Assembly (NCBI GenBank): GCA_002968845.1
Contig: PVBG01000002.1
Span: forward strand, 310,001 to 374,000
Length of the DNA: 64,000 bases
Source: Neorhizobium tomejilense
Lineage (GTDB): Bacteria > Pseudomonadota > Alphaproteobacteria > Rhizobiales > Rhizobiaceae
Reading direction: 5' to 3'
The notes beneath the pieces are model-generated. The model worked only from the letters and a program-made list of their open reading frames with translations, ran no database searches and had not been told where the DNA came from. Below, in pieces: positions 1 to 7,725 of this stretch; the stretch's first letter is position 1; each line of letters starts with the position of its first letter. The translations under genes were made by a program, and so were the position numbers.

Positions 1-175
1 GCAGGATCGCCTGATCCTCGCCGCCGTGGTGTTTCTTATTGCAGACCGCATCGCCCACGAGGCCGAGGCTGTCGATCATGACGGCGGCATTGACGGCCGA
101 CTTGTAGATGCCGGTCTTGAAGCTCTTGCCCGGCAGCCTTTCCGGGCGCCCGAGGCAGACGGCGAGAAGTTTCAT
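1..175 (-). CDS. MOSC domain-containing protein, N-terminal part (cut by window edge)
   Basis: The reverse strand reads from an ATG at 175 out of the window, giving 58 codons beginning MKLLAVCLGRPERLPG. The stretch GLVGDAVCNKKHHGGEDQAI resembles the N-terminal part of YiiM-like MOSC proteins, with the conserved GD..... HGG.D.A pattern. MOSC proteins are thought to handle sulfur on molybdenum cofactor or to reduce N-hydroxylated substrates; nothing here shows the substrate. It is divergent from recR, with 52 bases between the two starts. The call rests on a short fragment, so the family is likely and the function is open. Confidence 0.65.
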   Translation of the reverse strand, partial: MKLLAVCLGRPERLPGKSFKTGIYKSAVNAAVMIDSLGLVGDAVCNKKHHGGEDQAIL

Positions 176-227
176 AAGCGGCCCTTCCGCGATTCCGTTT
201 TTTGAGCATATGGGCTAAAGGGAGAAA

Positions 228-833
228 ATGGCAAAGCGAGTCACCGGCCCCGAAATCGAAAAACTCATCCAGCTTCTGGCAAAGGTTCCGGGTCTCGGGC
301 CGCGCTCGGCGCGCCGGGCGGCGCTGCATCTGATCAAGAAGAAGGAACAGCTGCTGGGGCCGCTTTCGAGCGCCATGGGCGAGGCCTATGACAAGGTGAA
401 GATCTGCTCGCGCTGCGGCAATGTCGATACCGTCGATCCCTGCACGGTCTGCACCGATATCCGCCGCGACCAGACGATGCTGATCGTCGTCGAAGACGTC
501 TCCGACCTCTGGGCGCTGGAGCGGACGGGCGCGATGAACACCGCCTATCACGTACTCGGCGGCACGCTCTCGCCGCTCGACGGCATCGGCCCGGACGACC
601 TCAACATCCGCGGGCTGATCGACCGGGTCAACGAGGGCGTCATCCGCGAGATCATCATCGCCGTCAACGCGACCGTCGAGGGGCAGACCACGGCCCACTA
701 TATTACCGACCAGCTCTCCGGCATCGACGTGAAGATCACGAGGCTGGCGCATGGCGTGCCGGTCGGCGGGGAGCTCGATTATCTCGACGAGGGCACACTG
801 ACAGCGGCGCTTCGGGCGCGGACGGTGATTTAG
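228..833 (+). CDS. recR: Recombination mediator protein RecR
   Basis: 201 residues, the usual RecR length. RecR works with RecO (and RecF) to load RecA on gapped DNA in the cytoplasm. The N-terminal helix-hairpin-helix is at about 12-32 ([12 protein letters not shown]). The zinc finger cysteines are C60, C63, C72 and C75, and the Toprim domain runs from about 83 to 178, with the acidic VVED motif near 87-90. The start is supported by a purine-rich ribosome site (AAAGGGAGAAA) directly upstream. In many bacteria recR follows dnaX and ybaB; here its upstream neighbour is a divergent MOSC gene, so it has its own promoter or has been moved. Confidence 0.97.
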   Translation: MAKRVTGPEIEKLIQLLAKVPGLGPRSARRAALHLIKKKEQLLGPLSSAMGEAYDKVKICSRCGNVDTVDPCTVCTDIRRDQTMLIVVEDVSDLWALERTGAMNTAYHVLGGTLSPLDGIGPDDLNIRGLIDRVNEGVIREIIIAVNATVEGQTTAHYITDQLSGIDVKITRLAHGVPVGGELDYLDEGTLTAALRARTVI

Positions 834-915
834 AGGAAGGCATTGAGTATGTGGAAGCGTACCCCATCTGCCTCGCTGGTTAGAACCTTGATGAGGATAA
901 CGTTGAGCAAGCTCG

Positions 916-1070
916 CCCCCCTCTGGCCTGCCGGCCATCTCCCCCACGGGTGGGGAGATCGGCCAGAGGCACCGGCATCACTTCAATCGCAGCGTTCAAG
1001 GTGGTCGAGGCGTCGCAACACGTCGATCTCCCCCCTTGTGGGGGAGATGCCCGGCAGGGCAGAGGGGGGT
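916..1070. repeat. RIME-like palindromic intergenic repeat
   Basis: Two inverted arms of about 32 bases, 916-947 and 1038-1070, are near-perfect reverse complements: the left arm begins CCCCCTCTGGCCTGCCGG and the right arm ends GGCAGGGCAGAGGGGGGT. Each arm also sits beside its own smaller hairpin (TCTCCCCCAC/GTGGGGAGA). Mosaic palindromes with this C-rich edge are well known between genes in rhizobial genomes (RIME elements). This copy lies between recR and the transglycosylase and reaches into the start of the latter. Confidence 0.85.
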
Positions 1071-2315
1071 GCCTTCAGGTACATTGCAGCGTTTCTTTTC
1101 GTCATAGCGACAGTCTTCCTCCCGCTCCCTGCCCTCTCCCAGAACCGTCCCGACGTCGAGAAGCAGTTCCAGCGGTGGATCGGCAGCGATCTGGCTCTGG
1201 TGGCCAAAAAGGCCGGTATCTCCGAGAACACGCTGAAGGCTGCCTTCCAGGGCGTGACGCTCAACTGGGACCTGCCGGACCTGGTGCCGCCGGGGTCTAC
1301 CCCGCCGAAGCAGCAGGACCAGAGCCAGGCGGAATTTTCCTCTCCCGGCGCCTATTTTTCCGAAAAGCGGCTGCAGGGGCTGGCCGCCACCGGCCGCGGC
1401 CTTGCGGCGACCTATTCGGCGACGCTGAAGAAGATAGAGGCGGCCTATGGCGTGCCGGGCGAGATCGTCGTGGCCATCTGGGGGCGTGAATCCGGTTTCG
1501 GCAAGGCGCGGATGCCCTATTCCGCCGTGCAGGTTCTGGCGACCAAGGCCTTCATGTCGACCCGCAAGGACATGTTCCGCGAGGAGCTGATCGCGGCGCT
1601 GAAGATGATCGAGCGGGGCGATGTGGATGCGGCGACGATGAAGGGTTCCTGGGCGGGTGCGCTCGGTCAGCCACAGTTCATGCCGTCGAGCTACCTGAAA
1701 TATGCGGTCGACTTCGACGGCGACGGTCGCCCGGATATCTGGAACTCGGTGCCGGATGCGCTTGCCTCGATCGCCCACTACCTGCAGAAGGAAGGCTGGC
1801 AACGCGGCCGCGACTGGGGGTTCGAAGTGACGATCCCCGCAAAAGTTTCCTGCGCGCAGGAAGGGCCGGATCTCGCCAAGCCGATCTCGGCCTGGGCGGC
1901 AACCGGCATCACCCGCATTTCCGGCAAGGCGTTTCCCGCGGCAGATCTCAAGGCGGACGGCATGATGCTGGTGCCAGCCGGGCGCAGCGGACCGGAATTC
2001 GTCGTGACGCCGAATTTCTACGTGATCAAGGAATACAACAATTCCGACCTCTACGCGCTGTTCATCGGCAATCTCGCCGACCGGATCGCCTCGGGCGCAG
2101 GACCGTTCCAAGCACCCTGGGGCGATGTCGGCAAGATGCTGCGCTCCGACGTGCTCGCCATGCAGAAGGCGCTGGTCGCCAAGGGTTATGACGTGGGCAA
2201 TGTCGACGGCCTGCCAGGCTACAAGACCCGCCGTTCGCTCGGCGACTGGCAGGCAAAGAACGGCCTTGCTCCAACGTGTTTTCCCGATCCGTCGCTCAAG
2301 GGAAAGATCCGCTAG
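1047..2315 (+). CDS. Secreted lytic murein transglycosylase (MltB-type SLT domain plus peptidoglycan-binding domain)
   Basis: Cleaves the MurNAc-GlcNAc bond of peptidoglycan in the periplasm, leaving 1,6-anhydro ends. From the ATG at 1047 the protein is 422 residues. A hydrophobic signal segment (IAAFLFVIATVFLPLPALSQ) lies at about 13-32. The MltB-like catalytic domain carries the acid in WGRESGFGK (E148) and the typical GALGQPQFMPSSY and DFDGDGR..IWNS stretches. A PG_binding_1 domain occupies about 360-418. The reading frame stays open upstream to 843, but that part is only translated repeat DNA. The chosen ATG lies inside the RIME-like repeat, with GGGGGAG abutting it, so the true start is uncertain. 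It ends back to back with the GNAT gene. Confidence 0.88.
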   Translation: MPGRAEGGAFRYIAAFLFVIATVFLPLPALSQNRPDVEKQFQRWIGSDLALVAKKAGISENTLKAAFQGVTLNWDLPDLVPPGSTPPKQQDQSQAEFSSPGAYFSEKRLQGLAATGRGLAATYSATLKKIEAAYGVPGEIVVAIWGRESGFGKARMPYSAVQVLATKAFMSTRKDMFREELIAALKMIERGDVDAATMKGSWAGALGQPQFMPSSYLKYAVDFDGDGRPDIWNSVPDALASIAHYLQKEGWQRGRDWGFEVTIPAKVSCAQEGPDLAKPISAWAATGITRISGKAFPAADLKADGMMLVPAGRSGPEFVVTPNFYVIKEYNNSDLYALFIGNLADRIASGAGPFQAPWGDVGKMLRSDVLAMQKALVAKGYDVGNVDGLPGYKTRRSLGDWQAKNGLAPTCFPDPSLKGKIR

Positions 2316-2771
2316 TCAGAGGCTGCGCTTCAGGCCCTCGTGGCTCGAGGTGAAATCGAGCTTCTCATAGAAGCGGATTGCATCCGGCCGCGCCTTATCG
2401 GAGGTGAGTTGCACCAGCTTGCAGCCGCGCTCGACACACTTTCCCACCGCCCATTCGATGAACTGCGATCCCAGTCCACTACCGCGCTCGCTTGCAGCGA
2501 TCCGCACGCTTTCAATCTGGCCACGCCACATGCCGGCGCGCGACAGGCCGGGAATGAAGGAAAGCTGTAGGCAGCCCACCACCTTGTCTTCCCGGTTCAC
2601 CGCGACTGCCAAAAGCTGGTTTCCGTCAGCCTCGATCGCTGCAAAGGCCTGCTCGTAACGCGGATCGATCGGATCGGACACGACTTCGCGAGCCTGGCCA
2701 AGCGCATCGTCCGCGAGCAGTTCGACAATGGCGAGGAGATCGGAGCGGCGGGCTTTTCGGAAAGAAACCAT
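2316..2771 (-). CDS. GNAT family N-acetyltransferase
   Basis: 151 residues, a single GNAT fold. Such enzymes move an acetyl group from acetyl-CoA to an amine. The acetyl-CoA binding motif is visible as RIAASERGSGLGSQ at about 92-105, followed by the C-terminal segment with ARPDAIRFYEKLDF typical of motif B. The substrate cannot be told. The gene starts 5 bases after the stop of the MFS exporter and is probably co-transcribed with it, which would fit a small resistance or detoxification pair. Its stop abuts that of the transglycosylase. Confidence 0.88.
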   Translation of the reverse strand: MVSFRKARRSDLLAIVELLADDALGQAREVVSDPIDPRYEQAFAAIEADGNQLLAVAVNREDKVVGCLQLSFIPGLSRAGMWRGQIESVRIAASERGSGLGSQFIEWAVGKCVERGCKLVQLTSDKARPDAIRFYEKLDFTSSHEGLKRSL

Positions 2772-2776
2772 GGGAT

Positions 2777-4408
2777 CTAGTGGTGCAGGTCGGGAGGCGA
2801 TTTATGGAAAATGTCGTCGCTCGGAGGGATCGTCTGACGCTCGATCAGCCGGTGGACGCGCGGGCCTTCTTCGCCGCGATGAAGAGTGCGGATCGCGTCC
2901 CAGACCTCGGCATCCGCCTGGGTGCGGCGCTGGTTGTGGCGCACGTAATCGGCCCAGGTGGCGGTGTGATAGGTCTCCGTCCAGATTTCCGGATGTTCCA
3001 GATCGCGCATCAGCGCCCACTGCCGCGCACCATCGCGGATGCGAATACGGCGTCGCTGCGACATCAGCGCCAGGAACTCCGGCACGTCCTCGTCGGCAAT
3101 AGTATAGTCCACCAAGGAGACGATCGGTCCGCTGCGCGGCTGCAGGTCGAGGCTCAGCATCGGCACGTTGAAGCGGTTGAGCGGATCGAGATTGGCATCG
3201 CTGAACTGCGGCAGCGGCAGGCGCATGCCGACCACGGCACCAAGCAACATGACCAGGCTCGACAGTGTCAGCGCGATCGAGACCCCGAACGTATCGGACA
3301 GGATACCCCACACCCAGCTTCCGCCGGCAATGCCCCCGAACGTCGCCGTCTGGTAGAAGGAAAGCGCGCGGGCTACCACCCATCGCGGCGTCGAAAGCTG
3401 CACCGTCGTATTGAACAGCGACAAGGCCAGCACCCAGCAAGCGCCGGGCACGAGCAGGACGATCGCGGTCAGCAGCGTGCTTGAACTCATGGCGATGATC
3501 GCGGCACTCGCGGCAAAACCCAGAAACGACAGGCGGACGATCGACTCGCTCGACAGCTTTTCGCGCAGCCGCGAATTGCCCATTGCGCCGGCGATCGCGC
3601 CGACCCCGAAGGCTCCGAGCATGATGCCGTAGGTCAACGGGCCGCCAGAGACCAGATCGCGCGCGACGATCGGCAGAAGCGCCAGCACGGCGCTTGCCGA
3701 AAGGCCGAAAACAAGACCGCGGAACAGCACATTGAGAATATTCGGCGACATGACGACGTAGCCGAGGCCGGCCGAAAGCGCCCGCAGAAGCGTCTCGCGC
3801 GGCAGCGCATTGTCACGGCCTTCCGGCTTCCAGCGGATCAATGCATAGATCAGAGCGAAATAGCTCATGGAATTGGCCGCGAACGCAGCGGCGGCGCCCG
3901 CGGCCGCAACGATCGCCCCGCCGATCGCGGGACCGACGCTGCGGGTGATGTTGAAACCGACGCTGTTGATCGTCACCGCCGCCGGCAGGACTTCGCGGGG
4001 CACCATGTCGCCGACCGAGGCCTGCCAGGCGGGGTTGTTGAGCGCCACGCCGCAGCCGAGCAGAAAGGTGAATGCCAAAAGCAGCCAGGGCGTCAGGAGG
4101 TCGAGATAAGCAAACAGCGTCAGCGTCAACGACACGACCAGCATGAAGAACTGCGCCGTCAGCATCAGGGTGCGGCGGTTGACGTTATCGGCAAGCGCGC
4201 CGGCGATCAGCGAAAAGAGCATGATCGGCAACGCCGTCGAAGCCTGGACAAGCGCGACCATGTCCTCGGAATCGGTGATCGAGGTCATCATCCACGCCGC
4301 GCCGACCGCCTGGATCAGACTGCCGAAATTGGAGGCGAGGCTGGCGATCCAGATCGTTCTGAAAGTTTGGTGCCTGAAGGGAGCCAGGGTCGATATCCGA
4401 TCGGGCAC
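2777..4408 (-). CDS. MFS transporter (MFS_3 / EntS-like) with C-terminal soluble domain
   Basis: Inner-membrane exporter of the major facilitator family. Taking the GTG at 4408 (AACGAGGACAAA upstream gives a ribosome site) the protein is 543 residues; an in-frame ATG at 4504 would add 32 polar residues that do not look like transporter. About 10-12 membrane segments fill residues 15-415, starting at [20 protein letters not shown]. The last 100 residues form a soluble region ([15 protein letters not shown]...) like the tail seen in Pfam MFS_3 members. The substrate is unknown; members export siderophores, drugs or other small molecules. Divergent from rimP and followed by a GNAT gene. Confidence 0.85.
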   Translation of the reverse strand: MPDRISTLAPFRHQTFRTIWIASLASNFGSLIQAVGAAWMMTSITDSEDMVALVQASTALPIMLFSLIAGALADNVNRRTLMLTAQFFMLVVSLTLTLFAYLDLLTPWLLLAFTFLLGCGVALNNPAWQASVGDMVPREVLPAAVTINSVGFNITRSVGPAIGGAIVAAAGAAAAFAANSMSYFALIYALIRWKPEGRDNALPRETLLRALSAGLGYVVMSPNILNVLFRGLVFGLSASAVLALLPIVARDLVSGGPLTYGIMLGAFGVGAIAGAMGNSRLREKLSSESIVRLSFLGFAASAAIIAMSSSTLLTAIVLLVPGACWVLALSLFNTTVQLSTPRWVVARALSFYQTATFGGIAGGSWVWGILSDTFGVSIALTLSSLVMLLGAVVGMRLPLPQFSDANLDPLNRFNVPMLSLDLQPRSGPIVSLVDYTIADEDVPEFLALMSQRRRIRIRDGARQWALMRDLEHPEIWTETYHTATWADYVRHNQRRTQADAEVWDAIRTLHRGEEGPRVHRLIERQTIPPSDDIFHKSPPDLHH

Positions 4409-4498
4409 TTTGTCCTCGTTCTTTCGTGCGTCGTACCAAACGGTTATAGACCCGGCAGAAGCAAATTCCAGTCGCCGGAGCCCCGGAATATGCGACTC

Positions 4499-4527
4499 TT
4501 GCATTCGGGGGCCTGAAAGCGTATATG
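4499..4527 (+). promoter_or_regulatory. Sigma-70-type promoter of the rimP-nusA-infB operon
   Basis: TTGCAT at 4499-4504 and TATATG at 4522-4527 are separated by exactly 17 bases. Transcription would begin near 4534, giving a leader of about 115 bases before rimP that contains the hairpin terminator at 4554-4585. The promoter overlaps the longest possible N-terminus of the divergent MFS gene, which favours the shorter MFS start. Confidence 0.65.
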
Positions 4528-4533
4528 CACCCC

Positions 4534-4649
4534 ATATTCTTGATCGTCCGATGAAGAGTGGGCCCCACCGGACCCGCTCTTTTTTGTTAGGCGATCACTG
4601 TAACCCAGACATTGGGCCCAGCTATGGGGCAATGATTGCCGGAGAGCTT
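4534..4649 (+). promoter_or_regulatory. rimP leader, putative transcription attenuator
   Basis: The leader holds a rho-independent terminator and, downstream of it, the sequence GGGCCCA at 4614-4620. That sequence could pair with TGGGCCC at 4559-4565 in the terminator's left arm and so act as an antiterminator. A rimP leader element upstream of rimP-nusA-infB has been described in alphaproteobacteria (Rfam lists one), thought to let the operon regulate itself. The pairing scheme is my inference. Confidence 0.6.
4554..4585 (+). terminator. Rho-independent terminator inside the rimP leader
   Basis: AAGAGTGGG (4554-4562) pairs with CCCGCTCTT (4573-4581), one G-T wobble, followed by a run of six T. 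It lies downstream of the promoter and upstream of rimP, so it would end transcription before the operon unless bypassed. Confidence 0.8.
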
Positions 4650-5240
4650 ATGCCGCAAACCGAATACGAGCCGCGGCTCATCATCGAGACCGGGCTTGAC
4701 CTGAGGGTCGCCGAAATCATCGAGCCCGTCCTGACCGCCATGGACTATCGCCTGGTGCGTGTGAGGATGCTGAACCAGAACGGCGCGACGCTGCAGATCA
4801 TGGCCGAGCGCAACGACGGAACCATGGATGTCGAAGGCTGCGAAGCCGTATCTGTGGCGATTTCGCCGGTCCTGGATGTAGAAGATCCGATCGATCGGGA
4901 GTATCATCTGGAAGTGTCCTCGCCGGGCATCGACCGCCCGATGGTCCGCAAGTCGGATTTTACCCGCTGGCTGAACCATCTGGTCAAATGCGAAACGTCG
5001 ATCATGATCGACAACCGCAAGCGGTTCCGCGGCAGGATCACCGAAAGCGATGCGGACGGTTTCACGATCGAGCGGGACCAGGTCGCCTATGGCGAGGAAC
5101 CACGGGTAACGATCCCGTTTTCGGCACTGGCCGAGGCAAAGCTCATTCTGACCGACGATCTGATCCGCGACGCGCTTCGGGCCGACAAGCTCGCAAAGGC
5201 GCAGGCCGCGAACCAGAACGAAGAAGCAGAAGACGAATAA
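4650..5240 (+). CDS. rimP: Ribosome maturation factor RimP
   Basis: 196 residues. RimP helps assemble the 30S subunit. The family signature [15 protein letters not shown] is at about 90-104, preceded by [15 protein letters not shown]. The C-terminal half forms the usual SH3-like beta domain and ends in a charged tail. The start at 4650 has GGAGAG three to four bases upstream; another in-frame ATG lies 18 bases earlier, and the frame stays open much further back, but homologous sequence begins at RLIIETGLD, so the short form is preferred. First gene of the rimP-nusA-ylxR-infB operon, 67 bases before nusA. Confidence 0.95.
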   Translation: MPQTEYEPRLIIETGLDLRVAEIIEPVLTAMDYRLVRVRMLNQNGATLQIMAERNDGTMDVEGCEAVSVAISPVLDVEDPIDREYHLEVSSPGIDRPMVRKSDFTRWLNHLVKCETSIMIDNRKRFRGRITESDADGFTIERDQVAYGEEPRVTIPFSALAEAKLILTDDLIRDALRADKLAKAQAANQNEEAEDE

Positions 5241-5307
5241 ACCGAACAGAGACTTGTGCCTTTCCCCAGGAAAGGCCTCATCGTTTGACCTACGGAGACC
5301 AACGACA

Positions 5308-6924
5308 ATGGCAGTGAGTGCGAACCGGCTTGAACTTCTGCAGATCGCGGATGCAGTGGCGCGCGAAAAGGTCATCGACCGCGAGATCGTGCTGGCTGCG
5401 ATGGCCGACGCCATCCAGAAGGCTGCCCGCTCCCGCTACGGCTCGGAAACCAATATCCGCGCCGACATCAATTCCAAGACCGGCGAAATCCGGCTCCAGC
5501 GCCTGCTGGAAGTCGTCGATCACGCCGAGGACTACGGCACGCAGATCCCGCTGGCACTGGCGCTCGACCGCAACGTCGATGCCAAGATCGGCGACTTCAT
5601 CGCCGATCCGCTGCCGCCGATGGATTTCGGCCGCATCGCCGCCCAGTCGGCCAAGCAGGTCATCGTCCAGAAAGTGCGTGAAGCCGAGCGCGACCGCCAG
5701 TTCGACGAATTCAAGGATCGCGTCGGCGAAATCATCAACGGTACCGTCAAGCGCGTCGAATACGGCAACGTCATCGTCGATCTCGGCCGCGGCGAAGGCA
5801 TCATCCGCCGCGACGAGATGATCCCGCGCGAAAACATGCGTTATGGCGATCGTGTCCGCGCATACGTATATGATGTCCGTCGCGAACAGCGCGGCCCGCA
5901 GATCTTCCTGTCGCGTACCCATCCGCAGTTCATGGTGAAGCTGTTCACCATGGAAGTGCCGGAAATCTACGACGGCATCATCCAGATCAAGTCGGTCGCC
6001 CGCGATCCGGGTTCGCGCGCCAAGATCGCCGTGATCTCGAACGACTCGTCGATCGATCCGGTCGGCGCCTGCGTCGGTATGCGCGGTTCGCGCGTCCAGG
6101 CGGTCGTCGGCGAATTGCAGGGCGAGAAGATCGACATCATCCCGTGGTCTCAGGATCCGGCGTCGTTCATCGTCAACGCGCTGCAGCCGGCTGAAGTCGC
6201 CAAGGTGGTTCTCGACGAGGATGCCGAGCGGATCGAAGTCGTGGTTCCGGACGAGCAGCTGTCGCTTGCCATCGGCCGCCGCGGCCAGAACGTCCGCCTC
6301 GCCTCGCAGCTGACTGGCTGGGACATCGATATCATGACGGAAGCCGAGGAGTCGGAGCGCCGCCAGAAGGAATTCAACGAGCGCACCAACCTCTTCATGG
6401 ACGCCCTCGACGTCGACGAAATGGTCGGCCAGGTGCTGGCTTCGGAAGGTTTTGCCCAGGTCGAGGAACTGGCTTACGTCGACCTCGACGAAATCTCCTC
6501 GATCGACGGTTTCGACGAAGACACCGCCACCGAAATCCAGACCCGCGCCCGCGAATACCTGGAGCGGATCGAAGGCGAGATGGACGCCAAGCGCAAGGAG
6601 CTCGGCGTCGAAGACGAACTGCGCCAGATCAACGGCCTGAACGGCCAGATGCTCGTCGCGCTCGGCGAAGACGGCATCAAGACGATCGAGGACTTTGCCG
6701 GCTGCGCGGCCGACGACCTCGTCGGCTGGAGCGAACGCAAGGACGGCGTGACGAAGAAGTTCGAAGGCCTGTTCTCGAAGTTCGATGTTTCCCGCGTCGA
6801 AGCTGAAAACATGATCGTCCAGGCCCGCCTGTCCGCAGGCTGGATCACCGAGGAAGATCTCGCAAAGGGTGCCCCCGAGCCGGAAGCTGAAGCGGAGGAG
6901 GCGGACGCCGTTGAGCAGGAATGA
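5308..6924 (+). CDS. nusA: Transcription termination/antitermination factor NusA
   Basis: 538 residues. NusA binds RNA polymerase and nascent RNA and modulates pausing, termination and antitermination. Domains in order: N-terminal polymerase-binding domain 1-130; S1 domain about 139-203 ([20 protein letters not shown]); KH1 about 204-285 with [14 protein letters not shown]2 about 286-350 with [14 protein letters not shown]; then two acidic helix-hairpin-helix repeats and a very acidic tail. ATG at 5308 has GGAG ten bases upstream. Its stop overlaps the ylxR start by four bases (ATGA), so the two are translationally coupled. Confidence 0.97.
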   Translation: MAVSANRLELLQIADAVAREKVIDREIVLAAMADAIQKAARSRYGSETNIRADINSKTGEIRLQRLLEVVDHAEDYGTQIPLALALDRNVDAKIGDFIADPLPPMDFGRIAAQSAKQVIVQKVREAERDRQFDEFKDRVGEIINGTVKRVEYGNVIVDLGRGEGIIRRDEMIPRENMRYGDRVRAYVYDVRREQRGPQIFLSRTHPQFMVKLFTMEVPEIYDGIIQIKSVARDPGSRAKIAVISNDSSIDPVGACVGMRGSRVQAVVGELQGEKIDIIPWSQDPASFIVNALQPAEVAKVVLDEDAERIEVVVPDEQLSLAIGRRGQNVRLASQLTGWDIDIMTEAEESERRQKEFNERTNLFMDALDVDEMVGQVLASEGFAQVEELAYVDLDEISSIDGFDEDTATEIQTRAREYLERIEGEMDAKRKELGVEDELRQINGLNGQMLVALGEDGIKTIEDFAGCAADDLVGWSERKDGVTKKFEGLFSKFDVSRVEAENMIVQARLSAGWITEEDLAKGAPEPEAEAEEADAVEQE

Positions 6925-7625
6925 TCCCGCTCGCGAATGAGCCGGACGAGAACGAAGACGGACATGTCGATGATGACCTGGGCGAGATCGTCGTGAACGA
7001 CCGTACCTGCATCGTCACCCGCGAGGCGGGATCACCGGAAACGCTGATCCGCTTCGTGGCCGGCCCGAACGGCCAGGTCGTGCCCGACCTGAAGCGCCAG
7101 CTTCCAGGCCGTGGCTGCTGGATCAAGGCCGAACGGTCGCTCGTCGACCGAGCGGTCCAGAAAAAGCTTTTCGCCCGGGCTCTCAAGGCCGAGGCGAAGG
7201 CGGATGCGGATTTGGGCGCGCTGGTGGATCGCCTGCTCGCCGCCGATCTCGTCGGCATGATGAACATGGCGCGCAAGGCGAGCCAATTCGTCACCGGCGC
7301 CACGAAGGTGGATGCCGCCGTGCGCTCGGGTGCGGCACTTGCAGTGTTCCATGCGGCCGATGCGGCCGCCGACGGAGTGAGAAAAATAGACCAGGCCCGC
7401 AAGGCCTGGAAGCTCGGTTCGAATACCGGGGAAGACATTCCGTCCTTTTCGCTCTTCACGAGCGCTGAATTGGACGAAGTGATGGGCCAGAATGCTTTTA
7501 TCCATGCCTGCGCGCTTGCGGGGCAGGCGGGTGAGGGTGTAGTGAAGCGCGCAAACCTACTTGAACAGTACCGCATGGGCGGTCTGTCCCAGACAAAAGG
7601 TGTCGCTGACATGCCGAAACAATGA
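6921..7625 (+). CDS. ylxR: RNA-binding protein YlxR (DUF448) fused to an L7Ae-like domain
   Basis: 234 residues, longer than the roughly 90-residue YlxR of Firmicutes. The N-terminal YlxR domain has the RTCIVTRE motif near 28-35 and GRGCWI near 63-68, a fold that binds nucleic acid. Residues about 95-190 (LVDRLLAADLVGMMNMARKA) resemble the L7Ae/YlxQ domain that is a separate gene in Firmicutes, so the two neighbours are fused here, as is usual in alphaproteobacteria. The position between nusA and infB is the classic one. Starts inside the nusA stop codon. Confidence 0.9.
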   Translation: MIPLANEPDENEDGHVDDDLGEIVVNDRTCIVTREAGSPETLIRFVAGPNGQVVPDLKRQLPGRGCWIKAERSLVDRAVQKKLFARALKAEAKADADLGALVDRLLAADLVGMMNMARKASQFVTGATKVDAAVRSGAALAVFHAADAAADGVRKIDQARKAWKLGSNTGEDIPSFSLFTSAELDEVMGQNAFIHACALAGQAGEGVVKRANLLEQYRMGGLSQTKGVADMPKQ

Positions 7626-7696
7626 CGCGGTCACCGGCTTTAGCCGGACGCACATCGATATGTACGGATTAAACGACGGGTTCTGATGGCTTCCAT

Positions 7697-7724
7697 CCGT
7701 TCCTGTCCGAAGGAACAGGAACGG
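7697..7724 (+). promoter_or_regulatory. Hairpin covering the infB ribosome binding site
   Basis: CCGTTCCTGT (7697-7706) is the exact reverse complement of ACAGGAACGG (7715-7724), a 10-base-pair stem with an 8-base loop. The right arm contains the only purine-rich ribosome site of infB and ends one base before the ATG at 7726. In the folded RNA the site would be hidden, so initiation of infB should depend on melting or on a ribosome or protein opening it. Confidence 0.6.
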
Positions 7725-7725
7725 A

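Noticed and set aside
36..947. Long open frame on the minus strand across recR
   Set aside because: It is antisense to recR, which has clear motifs; the translation is Arg/His/Gly-rich shadow sequence. Only the first 175 bases hold a different, real minus-strand gene (MOSC) in another frame.
843..1046. N-terminal extension of the transglycosylase
   Set aside because: These codons are translated RIME-like repeat plus spacer, lie before the signal peptide and would block secretion.
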